Positions 33,984 to 43,611 of a stretch of DNA of 64,000 nt are shown here, piece by piece. Source of the DNA: Mesotaenium endlicherianum (Eukaryota > Streptophyta > Zygnematophyceae > Zygnematales > Mesotaeniaceae); assembly GCA_009602735.1 (NCBI GenBank), contig WELA01010281.1:193778-257777 (forward strand), given 5' to 3'. Both the position numbers and the translations under genes were made by a program. The notes below the pieces were generated by a model that was not told where the DNA came from, ran no database searches, and saw only the letters and a list, made by a program, of their open reading frames with translations. Within the stretch, counting starts at the first letter, position 1; every line of letters starts with the position of its first letter.

Positions 33984-36900
33984 ACCTGCGCATGAGCGCA
34001 GGATGATCAGCACGCCTAACGCTGCGTTTTTTGATAATTTGCAGGGGATCGTGCTGGTCAATACGCAGGCCTCGCAATGCATCATGTATGACACTGGCGC
34101 CCAGCCAGTCCTCATCAACCTGCGCTACTTCCGCCAGTTGGGCCTCTCATTAAGCGACCTAGAGGATTTGCCGACGCGGATCAACCCCGCGGCCGGCACG
34201 TCTGAGACCGTCACCGGGCGCACGCGGCTGGCCCTTCGCTTCACCTTTCGGCCCGCCACTCTGGATGAGACGACCATCCAGCGGCACGCGTTGGTCACTT
34301 GCTCTGAGACCTTTGACGTGCTCCTTGGCCAGGATGTGCTCTTTCCTATCAGCGCCGCAGTGGATAACTGGGTGAAGCGCGTCTTTTACCGACCTGACTG
34401 GCAGTCAGGGGGGACCCGCGCGGCATCCGTGCCGCTCGACATCGTGAATCGCCGCACAGCTGAGGCCGCTCTCTACGGTTTCATGGCGCTAGACGACGGA
34501 CGGCCTATGGTTCAGACCGATAAGAAGGGGCCCGAGGAGGATGAGGTCTCCGTAGGCGCCGACTTGCTTGAGACGCAGGATGAGGACCCCAAGCTGTCTG
34601 GCGCAGAGCTCCACCTCACAACCCAGGAGCAGGCTGACGTTCTAGCCGCACAGGCCAGGGAGACGGTGCGGATCTATGCCGCTCATAACGCCATGATGCA
34701 TCAGATGGCGGCATACGCCGTTGAGGCACACGCCATGGCCACGACTGCCATTACCGTTGCAGCGCTCGCCCACGACTCAGCGACAGCCGCTGCAGTCACC
34801 CCCAGGCCACAGCCTCCAGCGGCAAGTGGACCCCCTGCGAGCTCAAACATCTGCGTACGGCATGACGTACCTGTGGGAGTTGCCATGCAGTACCGCATGG
34901 CCTCCCAGTCGCCCTCGCCCGCACTATCACACAGGACGGGGGACTCCCGGCCGCACCCTACCACATCTGAGGCTGAGGCTATGAGGCAGGCAGCGTACCC
35001 AGGCAGGTCCGACGACGCGTCGTGGAAGAGCGTTGAGGAGGAGGAGTGGCACAAGTGGTCCCAGGAGGCCGCAAAGGAGCTCGCAACCCAGAGGAGCCAC
35101 CGCCGACCACGCCTACAACCCGCGTTCGACGCCAGTCAACAAGGCCTCCCGGCTTCAGCACTCCCTTGCACGAAACCACGGCCAATCCTAGTTGAGCCCA
35201 TTGATGTGCCGGCGGGCCTAGTCGGCGGATCCAGCACGACTATTTGACCAGCAACGAGTGCCGCGACATCACGCACTTGTTTGCTGGCAACAACCTGGGC
35301 ACAAGCAGGTCGGCTCGCGCCTCAGCCAGCGCCGCCTCCACGGCACCTTTCCATGCCGCCGACCTGCGAGCCGTACATGCTCGGCAGCCAGGACCCAGGA
35401 GCAACATCCTCGGCCCTCGGCGTACAGGTCCTTCCCCGTACGCCATTCCGGCTCTGCGCCTCGTGCGCGGCACTATGCTGCCAGACCGGCGCGACCTCGC
35501 ATTTCCAGCAAGAGGGTCCTACTTCTCGGCAGCCGTCTGTGCCGCGTCCTGGTCCTGGTTCTGGTTTGCTTGGGGGGGGAAGGAGGAGACAGGGAGCCCT
35601 CACAGCGACCTAGGGTGTTTTGCCCCCCATTTCTTTTTCCACGCTCTCAGCCGCCAAAAGATGGTGCAGGGCAGCTGGCAGCAGCAGCCGAGGAGGAGGC
35701 ACCCGAGGCAAGCCGAGCGCACCCAGCTGCAAGGCAGGAGACGCCTGCAGTCCCACACATCACGCCAGCAGCAGGGCAGGAGGCGCCAGCTGCAGCACAG
35801 GAGCCACCACCAGCTGTCCCTACTTGGAAGCTGGGGGGGACTCTCACTGAGGCGCAGGCTGCTCAGCTGACATTGCTGGATGCACAGCGCAGTGCTAGCA
35901 TTGCCAGCGGCATGCACGATCTTGGGCGCTACACAGGCGACCCTATGAGGATCCCACTCCAGACAGATGTGCCCATCTTCCAGAAGCGCTGTCGCTACAG
36001 TCGTTTGAGGACGACTAGATCAGCACGCAGACAGGCAAGCTAGAGGAGTGTCAGCTCATTTGTGAGTCTGCCTCCACCTACGCTGCGCCCACAGTCATGC
36101 CAGCTAAGAAGGACGCCTCAGGCAACTGGTTTAAGGAGAGGATGTGCGATGACTATCGTAAGCTTGCCGAGGTCACTGAGCAGGACAGATATCCTATGCG
36201 GACACCCGACGAGATCTTCGACGACATTGGGGCTTGTACTTGGTTCTCTGTGTTGGATTTGAGGCAGGGCTTCAACCAAATACTCATCGCGGAGGAGGAC
36301 CAGCACAAGACGGCTTTCTGGTGGTCGCAACGTCTCTACAAGTGAAGGGTTATGCCCTTCGGCTTGAAGAACGCTCCTGCCACCTTCCAGCCAGTCATGG
36401 ATAAGGAGTTGGCAAGGCTCTTCTTTGCCCGGTGCTACATCGATGACGTGCTTGTCTTCAGTGAGACGTTTAAGGAGCACGTGGTGCACATCACTGCAGT
36501 CTTGGACCGCTTGGAGGCCGTTGGGCTCATGTGTCATTCAGGCAAGTGCACCTTTGGGACCCAAGAGGTGGAGTACCTCGGGCACCTCCCGTGTGGCCTG
36601 GCTCCTCAGCTGGCCAAGATCTCGGCCATTACTGGCATCCCGCCGCCGACCGACCTCTTGCAGCTGAGGGCCTTCCTTGGCATCGCCAACTACTACCGTC
36701 GCTTTGTGCCTGGGTTCAGCGAGCTGGCCAAGCCGCTCAATGACTTGCTACGCAAGGGCGTTGCCTACGTATGGGGACCAGAGCAGCAGGCGGCGTTCAA
36801 CAAGCTCAATGAGCTGTTGGTGAGCGCCCCAGTATTACGGCGGCCTGACTATCAGAAGCCCTTCATCCTCCACACCGACTGGTTGCAGGCAGGGCTTGGA

Positions 36901-37275
36901 GCAGTGCTGGTGCAGGAGCATGACGGCTTTGAGCATGTGGTGGCGTACGCCAGCCGCAGCAACAACCATGCTGAGGGCAACTACGGCTCTTATGAGGGGG
37001 AGTGCATAGCAGATGTATGGGCGATAATGCATTTCAGGCACTGTCTCTACGACACCCACTTCCGCTTGGTCATTGACCATGAGCCACTCAAGTGGCTCAT
37101 GACATCGGAGCGCCTGACAGGCAAGTACGCACGGTGGGCGCTCATCTTGCAGGAGTACACCTTTGTGCACCATCGCCCAGGGTCGATGAACCTGGACGCC
37201 GACGACCTCAGCCGCAACCCCTTGCCCTCTTCAAGGGACCTCACAGTAGCCCGCCACGATGAGGATGAGCAGTAG
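33984..37275 (+). pseudogene. protease, RT and RNase H regions (second print)
   Basis: This segment repeats the protease (DTGA at 34090-34101), RT (YIDD) and RNase H (36097-37275) of the first print, shifted by 5134. This print is the one continuous with the downstream integrase. Confidence 0.8.
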
Positions 37276-37403
37276 CTTGGCTCGCGGCGGCGTTCTTGGC
37301 CTTCACCGTTGACGGCGACGTGCGGCCCGCAGGGCTCACTAGCCTAGACATGGTGACCGTCACCACTCGGCGACCGGCACTGGCAGCAACGGAGGAGCAA
37401 GAC

Positions 37404-38500
37404 AGCTGGCAGCGCGGGCCAGAGGACGTGTGGGACGACACCCCAGTGCTGCAGTACGTCACGGCCAAGGAGTTGGTCCCAGGCATCAGTGCACGCGAGC
37501 GCGACGGCATCCTCAAGCGCAGCCGAGACTTCGTCTTCATGAAGGGGCGCATGCAGCGAGTGATGGCGGACGGCTCCGTCCTGGTGGTTCCTGAGCCTGC
37601 TATACGCAGCCAGCTGGTGCGATGTGTGCACGAGACGCTTGGACACTTCGGTGGTAAGCACACTCTCAGCCTCCTCCGGGCTGAGTACTGGTGGTACGGC
37701 ATGACTAAGGTCGTCGCCGACATCGTCAGCAGCTGCACTCTTTGCGACCGGGTGCGCTCGAGCTTCACAGCTCACACCGTCGCTCTCAGCCCTCTCCCTT
37801 TCAGGAGCTGTTTTACAGGTGGTCGCTCGACTTGGCTGGGGAGCTGCCCAAGTCTCGCCGAGGCAACCTCTACGTCTTGGTGATGATTGAACACATGTCC
37901 AAGTGGATTGAGCTTGTGCCCTTGCCCAGCAAGGCCAGTGAGGGAATTGCTCAGGCTTTCCTTGACCAGGTCCTTAGCCGCTTTAGCGGCTGCGCTGAGG
38001 TCCTAACCGACCAAGGCAGGGAGTTCCAGGGCAGCTTTCAAAAGTTGCTGGAGCGCTCGATCATTGACCACCGCACTACCTCCCGCGACCATCCCCAGGA
38101 TGACGGCCTTGCTGAGCGCATGGTGCAGACCGTCAAGCTTGGGCTGCGGAAGTATTGCCTGGCCCACTACAGCACCCACTGGGACAACGCCCTTCCATGG
38201 TTGGCTATGGGGTACAGGTTCAATAAGCAGGCCTTCCTGGCCTCGCATTCTCCCTACTTCTTTTTCTGCGGCCGAAAGCCAATCCTGCCTGCAGCAGCCC
38301 TGTGGCCGAGAACGTCTTGGACTTGGACAGTCCCAAGATATGGAGCGCTCTTATCGAGCAGCGTGCACAGCTCTTTCAACGCCTGATGCCCATGGCCATG
38401 GACAACCTCAGCATTGCTCAGCACCGCGACACACTGAGGTATGCCATGACTTGTAAAGGAGCCTATCGCCCTCGGGTGTTGTAGTTCTCCGCAGGTGACT
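37404..38500 (+). pseudogene. integrase region of the GC-rich gypsy element
   Basis: The zinc-binding start shows CVHETLGHFGGKHTLSLLRA and SSCTLCDR (about 37624-37750). The catalytic core shows RWSLDLAGELP (first Asp), EVLTDQGREFQGSF (second Asp, about 38000) and DDGLAERMVQTVKLGLRKY (Glu). This gives the D,D-35-E layout of retroviral-type integrases. It is part of a broken element. Confidence 0.85.
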
Positions 38501-38502
38501 TC

Positions 38503-38901
38503 GTGTACCTGCGACGCCAGACAAAGAACACCCTCGATACCAGCAGTTCGCCCGTCATCCTGCGTGTCAAGCATGTCTTGGCGTCAGGAGTTCTAGAGCT
38601 GGAAGGCGCAGATGGCCGTCTTCACAAGGACCACACAAAGAACTGTGGACCATGCCACCTTCCTAACCTTGACATGCAGGTTCGTCCCCGCGACGCGCGG
38701 CCGCTCAAAGACTGGACGTGCCAGATCTGCCGCAGCCCCGGCCAGGAGGCCAGGATGCTGCTCTGCGACAGCTGCAACCGCGGCTTCCACATCGGCTGCC
38801 TCGATCCGCTGCTGGCCCGCGTGCCAATTGGAGACTGGTTCTATTGTGACTGCACTGCTTTAGCTTTAGGCAGCAATCACAGCCCATCAGGTGGTGGTTG
38901 A
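38503..38901 (+). pseudogene. integrase C-terminal region ending in a PHD finger
   Basis: After a GPY-like region (YLRRQTKNT ... VLASGVLELEGADGRLHKDH) comes DWTCQICRSP at 38710. The spacing then is C-x2-C-x11-C-x2-C-x4-H-x2-C-x15-C-x1-C, with Trp two residues before the penultimate Cys (38719-38853). That is a complete C4HC3 PHD finger, and DSCNRGFHIGC is a near-consensus core. PHD fingers read histone H3 tails. Here it takes the place a chromodomain holds in chromoviruses, so targeting to marked chromatin is the obvious inference. All eight metal ligands are present. Confidence 0.85.
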
Positions 38902-39053
38902 GACCTGGATGGGGAATTAACATATTTGACGATTGACCGTCTTTTTGGCTATAAAGCCACATGTATTATAGACTTCATTGCAGCAAAGCTTGCTTGCTTA
39001 TTGTGCATTGCTTGTGTCGATGATACGCACACGGTCTCCTACCGCACGACAGC

Positions 39054-40042
39054 TGTCATGATTTATTGAGTCGAGGTTGACGTACAAAATCGAGCTCCAT
39101 TTGTGTGAACCATCAACCTAGCAAGACCCACTTTACATTGACCTTATGCATCCATATTGACCTTTTCTAGATTTCCAAGTTACGAAAGTGTAGCGCGTCG
39201 AAGCATCTTCCGAATGGCACCGGTTTCGCGTCATTTGATTAAGTATCGAGCGAGATAGGCGCGATCTAGTTTGCACCCCTTTTGGCCCCTAGCGGAATCA
39301 CACCAAATGGCCAACTTGTGACTCAATGTACCCAAAGGTGACATTGTTGGCTATGCGTGACCCCAACGACCCCTAGCTTTGTACGCACAAATCCGCGAGC
39401 CCCTTAGATTACATAAGTCTTGCATTTCCATAGTAAAAGTGCATCATTGAGGCTATAACTTGGTGACTGCATCACCTACTTTTAGAGGAAGCTTCCTCAA
39501 GTTCCAGATTCACTTTTGAGGCGCTATCTAGGTAGAATCACCCAAGGTAAGCTCCACCAATGAGAGACACATAGCATATTCTCCGTGCTTTGCTTTGATT
39601 GGTTTGACTTATGCGTAGCCTATAGGAGCGCTAGTACATGCCTTGTACACATTAGTGGACATAGGAGAGCATCCTAGAGTGACTACATGCATTGGATCCG
39701 CCGCATACGACGCCGGGAGTATAAGTACTAGAGATGTCCCTAGAGGAACATCTTTTTAGAAGTCCCATTATGCAAGTTGTAAGTCACAGAAATTATCAAT
39801 AAAACTTACACTTTTATCTCTTGTGTTTTCAGGACCACTTAGTCTCTCTCTTGTAAAGAGCAAGCCCTCCTGGCTTCCAGTCACTTGAAGAACTTCACAA
39901 GTGGTGAGCAAAGTCACAGCTTAAACCCTGCCATAGGACTACTCTTGAAGATCATGATGTGCTTTTAGTGATCTTTTGGGCCAGACTTCATTAGTTGTTC
40001 ACCTTCCAGATTACAATCTTGAGGTGCTCACTCTGGAGAGTA
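39054..40042 (+). repeat. right ~1 kb direct repeat (putative 3' LTR)
   Basis: It starts TGTCATGATTTATTGAG and matches the left repeat with few differences, ending at GGAGAGTA. The piggyBac transposase ATG (40094) follows 52 bases after the end. Confidence 0.75.
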
Positions 40043-40093
40043 TACTCAATCTCTGGTAGAGGAGTCCCTTAGGTCCATGCAGATAATTTTCAG

Positions 40094-42106
40094 ATGATCT
40101 CCGTAGGAGTCTATAAGCAAAAAAGAGAAGTCACTCAGCAAGATTCTCATCCTGATAGTCAGGCTTTGTTTAGGTCATCTCAGACTGCCATTTTCGAGAT
40201 TCCTGTAGTGCAGGACATTGATAACACTCAGTCTACCCCTACATCTGAGCCTGCTAGAAAGAGAGGCAGACCTCCTGGCACCAGAAGCATAATAGCACTT
40301 GCATTTAGAAGTAAGATCATGACTCAAGCAAGGCAGATTAGCAGGAAAGAGAAGAGTCCATATGTGCAGTTTGACACATACTCTGATGCTTATGAGAGCG
40401 AGGAAGACAACTCTGCATCCGAGGAGGAGGAGGACACCATCCCTGTGTGTATGACCATGCAAGAGGACAGCCAAGATGAGGAGGACCAAGAAGAGGAAGA
40501 TGTGTGGGACTGGCAACTAGCAGCTCCAAGACAAAGTTATGTCAAAGACCTCCTGCAGCCTAGTAAGCCATCCCACCGTGGACTACAAGGGCTTTCTGAC
40601 AGGAGATTCCGTGCTTTGTCTCGTTTTGGAGTGTTCTGCCTCTTGATGCCTATATGGTTTTTTGAATAGCTTGCTGTAGAAACCAATAGGTATGCCTCTC
40701 AGAGTGGTGCCAAGAACTGGTTGCCTGTTACATGCACGGAGATAGCAATTTTTCATGGTTTGTGCATGGCCATGGGCTTGCATGCTCTCCCAAGGCTGGG
40801 TAAATACTGACAGAAAACAACAAAGGGTCCTATTACTCTTCCTAGTTTCGGTAGGTTCATGAGTCGGAATAGGTTCAAGGATATAAGGAGATATTTTCAT
40901 GTGAAAGACAATAAGAGCAGGACCTGTTTTCCTTCAGATTCTAGCAAGTATAAGTTGTGGCAATTACAACCTTTTACAAACTTGTGTCATAAGACTTTTT
41001 CAGAATACTACAGCCCTGGAGAGAACACGACAAAAGACGAGAGAATTATTCCTATTAGAAATAGGCAATGCCCAATTAGAGTATACAATCCTAGCAAGCC
41101 ATGCAAGTATGGCATAAAAGTTTGTACACTCTGTGATGCTATCATCTATTTCTATTATGCATTCATTATCTATGACAGAGTGAAGGTGGTTGGTCAAAAG
41201 ACTCAAGTGGTCTTAGACTTGGTCAGTATGTTGCCTGTAGGTAGGCTAGTTAGTCAAGTTGTTGATAGAAATTGCTCTTCTCCTGCCCTTTTCTCAAGCT
41301 TAGCTAAGATGGGACATGCTGCAACTGACACCATTGTCACCAGTAGAAAGCATTATCCTTCTAAGATGTTGTGGATGCAGCCTAAAACTCACCAGCCAGG
41401 CCACTATATAGCTGCATATGATGAGTATCCTCCCATGGTTGCATGCACATGGAATGTTAAGATGCCTTGTGCCTTTTTGTCCACAGCCAAAGGGCTGGCT
41501 CCTAAGACTCAACTTAGGCGTGTCGGCAAAGTAAAAGAGTTCCTGCCAGCTCCTGAAATAGTAGAGCACTATAACTTGTACAAAGATGCAGTAGATCAGT
41601 TTGATGCCCTGTGTCTAGCTAGGAACTATAGCACGGAGAGAGTACTCATCAATAGAAAATGGTGGCATAGGGCCTATTGGGGAATCTTTGATGGGTTGCT
41701 CGCTAACGTGTTCATCTTATACAAGATGGCAAATCCAGAGAAAGAGAGGTTCGACATGTACATGGAGGTTATGGATGAGATGTGCACATTCAGCCATCCT
41801 CATGATGAGGACCCAAGCAAGGTGGTGACCCGGACTACCCCAACCCCAACAGTTGCAGGTGCAAGATGGACTCACAAGCACTTTCCCACAAAGGTGAAGG
41901 AGAGGAAACCTTGCGTAGTGTGCACAGCTGGCACCTTTGGGGAAAGTGCATCTGGTGTGAGAGCTCCTAGAGTTTACATGATGTGTGAGCCTTGCAATGT
42001 GTACTTGTTCCCTGCTCAATGCTTTCACAGGTATCACACAGAGAGACAAATTGACCATCTTGATGTAGGAGCAAGAAGGGAGGTTAGAGGTGAGGGGCAG
42101 ATTTAG
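40094..42106 (+). pseudogene. piggyBac transposase (DDD type) with two in-frame stops
   Basis: One frame runs from 40094 to 42106, interrupted by TAG at 40667-40669 and TGA at 40808-40810. The TGA falls where relatives have the Trp of a K/Y-W motif. The N-terminal part is acidic (EEDNSASEEEED). The catalytic core shows the three expected aspartates: in TKDERIIPIR (about 41033), in VVDRNCSSP (about 41262) and in DAVDQFDAL (about 41587). It also shows PCKYGIKVCTLCD and KWWHRAYWG ... NVFILYK. A Cys/His zinc ribbon (CVVC ... CEPC ... CFHRYH, about 41908-42040) closes it, as in canonical piggyBac. The enzyme would cut and paste at TTAA. Only two stops in about 670 codons suggests recent loss. Confidence 0.85.
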
Positions 42107-42833
42107 GCGAGACGCGCGCACTTTTTGTCAATGTTAGCAACTTTCTTATCTTTGCTATAACAATTATATTTGTTGTATTAAACATTTGTTAAGCCATAAT
42201 ATGACTTTGACGGGCCTACTTAATTTGATTGTATTTTGTTTTTATTGGAAATGAAACTTTGCAACTGTTTGCCCTTGAAAATAGCATTTTTGATAATTCA
42301 TTTTATATTAATTTAATTAAATAAAAATGTGGTCACCAAGATGTTCATGTTAGACATTACATCCTATGATTTCAAGTTTCATTACCTTGTATAGAGCTCT
42401 ACAGAGTGTCTTAAGTATAAGTCATGCTCAAACTCTTATTGGGCCATGCCAAAAAAGCAGGGCCATATAAGCTCCCCAATTGGCAAATGCTGTAACTCTT
42501 AGGATATTGAAGCTATCAGTCTAAGATTTTATAAACTCACTCTGTACATGTATGTGCACCTCTGATAAAAATCACAACGTGTGAAAACATGTGTGGACTT
42601 CAGGGTAGTCTCTGCAATTTCATCAATCTTTTTGTTGAAAACATGTTTTCACATACTTTGGGCAAAAAAAAAACTTTCTTAAAAAAATGAAAGCATAGTG
42701 ACCTAGATTGTGGCATAACCTTCCGGAATATATAAGATACATGAGGTATGGTTGAGTAATGCACATTTTAAAAAGGTTGTAGTCGAGGTAGTTGTTGGGC
42801 CAAAAATCATACATTCCGCAGGGCTATCTAGTG
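42107..42833. other. 3' non-coding part of piggyBac
   Basis: This AT-rich stretch runs between the transposase stop and the right terminal repeat. No coding signature is seen. Confidence 0.5.
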
Positions 42834-42837
42834 TTAA
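42790..42837 (-). repeat. right terminal inverted repeat of piggyBac plus TTAA
   Basis: Read on the minus strand, TTAA is followed by CACTAGATAGCCCTGCGG and TTGGCCCAACAACTAC, matching the left end in the outer 8-10 bases and in the inner block. Confidence 0.55.
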
Positions 42838-42858
42838 CAAATAACTCTACAGTTTAGT

Positions 42859-42875
42859 GTTGTCGACGCGACAAC
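42859..42875 (+). other. hairpin before the polypurine tract (A4)
   Basis: GTTGTCG-ACG-CGACAAC is a perfect stem with a loop different from A1, followed by AAGTTGGAGAGAT and the LTR start. Confidence 0.75.
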
Positions 42876-42893
42876 AACTTAAGTTGGAGAGAT

Positions 42894-43611
42894 TGTAATG
42901 AATCAATATATTGTTAAAAATAATATTCATTCAAATATAATAGTTAATCGAGTTTTGCCTGCTGAACTTCAGTTAATATTCAATCTGCTGGATTTTTAAA
43001 TAATAATCAGTTAAATGGCTCAGCCGAGAGCAGCAGGCTGAAGTCAACTTAGGTCAGCTTGCTGACACATTCTTTGACAGCTAGCTGACTTCCGTACTCG
43101 ATAGCAGCGACCTGCCTAGTCATGCAATTAAGTGTGATATGCTAGATAAATGGCCAGATGACATCCTTAGGATGGATGGCACTTCGGGATAATGGGAGAG
43201 GACTGTGGATTTGGTTAGCCGAGGTCCTACCGACGTAGTTAACTCCCGGGTAGGCGTTGCCATCGCACTTGCCGTTGAATAGTAAATTCATTCCATGTAT
43301 ATAGGCTAGGTATTGCTTTCGAGTTCAGCATTCGATAACGAGGCCAACTCTTTTGTATTGCTTACTGAGATATCTGAATCCAAGGCGAGAAGCCGTTGAT
43401 ACGAACTGTCTTCTAACCATGCTTATGCATGAGTTCAATGAACGCGTGATTGATGCTCGTTTACTTGCATTTGACTTGTGAGTATTGTTCACTGCTAGTG
43501 TATTGTCTTTTGCTGTTGAATCAATTAACAGAAAATACCATAAATATTACTTGCTAATATAAAGATCTTTTGTTAATTATTAATCGCCTATTGGTAAGTC
43601 GATTCATTTCA
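42894..43611 (+). repeat. LTR of chromovirus family A (copy A4)
   Basis: It runs from TGTAATGAATC to GATTCATTTCA. It shares subfamily blocks (CATGCAATTAAG, GTATATAGGCT, AAGCCGTTGATACGAACTG) with the LTR at 12026. It carries GTCAGCTTGCTGAC at 43053-43066. Confidence 0.85.

Larger units (their letters stand above)
27137..37403 (+). repeat. two perfect 5133-bp direct copies joined by a single N
   Basis: 27137-32269 and 32271-37403 read identically wherever I compared them, including every long ORF (for example the 825-codon frame at 27636 and at 32770). The copies are separated only by N at 32270. The first copy begins, and the second starts again, at AGCAAGTGCCGCC. Both end at GAGGAGCAAGAC. 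This is the mark of two overlapping contig ends placed side by side rather than merged. Confidence 0.85.
24190..40042 (+). mobile_element. GC-rich Ty3/gypsy element with PHD finger
   Basis: Direct repeats of about 1 kb (24190-25190 and 39054-40042) flank gag with two zinc knuckles, a very long Ala/Pro-rich region, protease, RT, RNase H, integrase and a PHD finger. The domain order is Ty3/gypsy. The repeats differ by a few percent, so if they are LTRs the insertion is not brand new but younger than A3. I see no clear primer site after the left repeat and no polypurine tract before the right one, so the LTR call is inferred. The element is broken in several places. Its middle is printed twice (27137-32269 and 32271-37403), so the true length is probably about 10.7 kb. 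Confidence 0.75.
23677..42833 (+). mobile_element. piggyBac DNA transposon, itself split by a gypsy insertion
   Basis: The ends are inverted: CACTAGATGG at 23677 and its counterpart CACTAGATAG read inward from 42833, followed on both sides by a shared TGGCCCAAC block (near 23721 and 42796). The right end is followed by TTAA (42834-42837), the piggyBac target site. The left end is preceded by TGAA, one base away from TTAA. The transposase (40094-42106) lies inside in the expected orientation. Without the gypsy insert (about 24190-40042) the transposon would be about 3.3 kb, a normal piggyBac size. TIR similarity beyond the first 10 bases is imperfect, so the exact ends are inferred. Confidence 0.65.
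23111..43611 (+). mobile_element. 3' end of chromovirus copy A4, split by a piggyBac insertion
   Basis: The left piece (23111-23676) encodes a diverged version of the acidic-ORF tail of A1/A3, including an Ala-Pro-Gly-Thr-Ser-Pro motif near 23480. The right piece (42834-43611) carries the hairpin, the purine tract and an LTR of family A. In A1 and A3 these two parts are adjacent. Everything between 23677 and 42833 is a piggyBac transposon with another retroelement inside. Only the 3' end of A4 is present, and it is an old broken copy. Confidence 0.65.

Noticed and set aside
40808-40810. The TGA in the transposase frame as selenocysteine or programmed read-through
   Set aside because: Relatives have Trp at this place and a second stop (TAG) lies 140 bases upstream. 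Plain decay is simpler.
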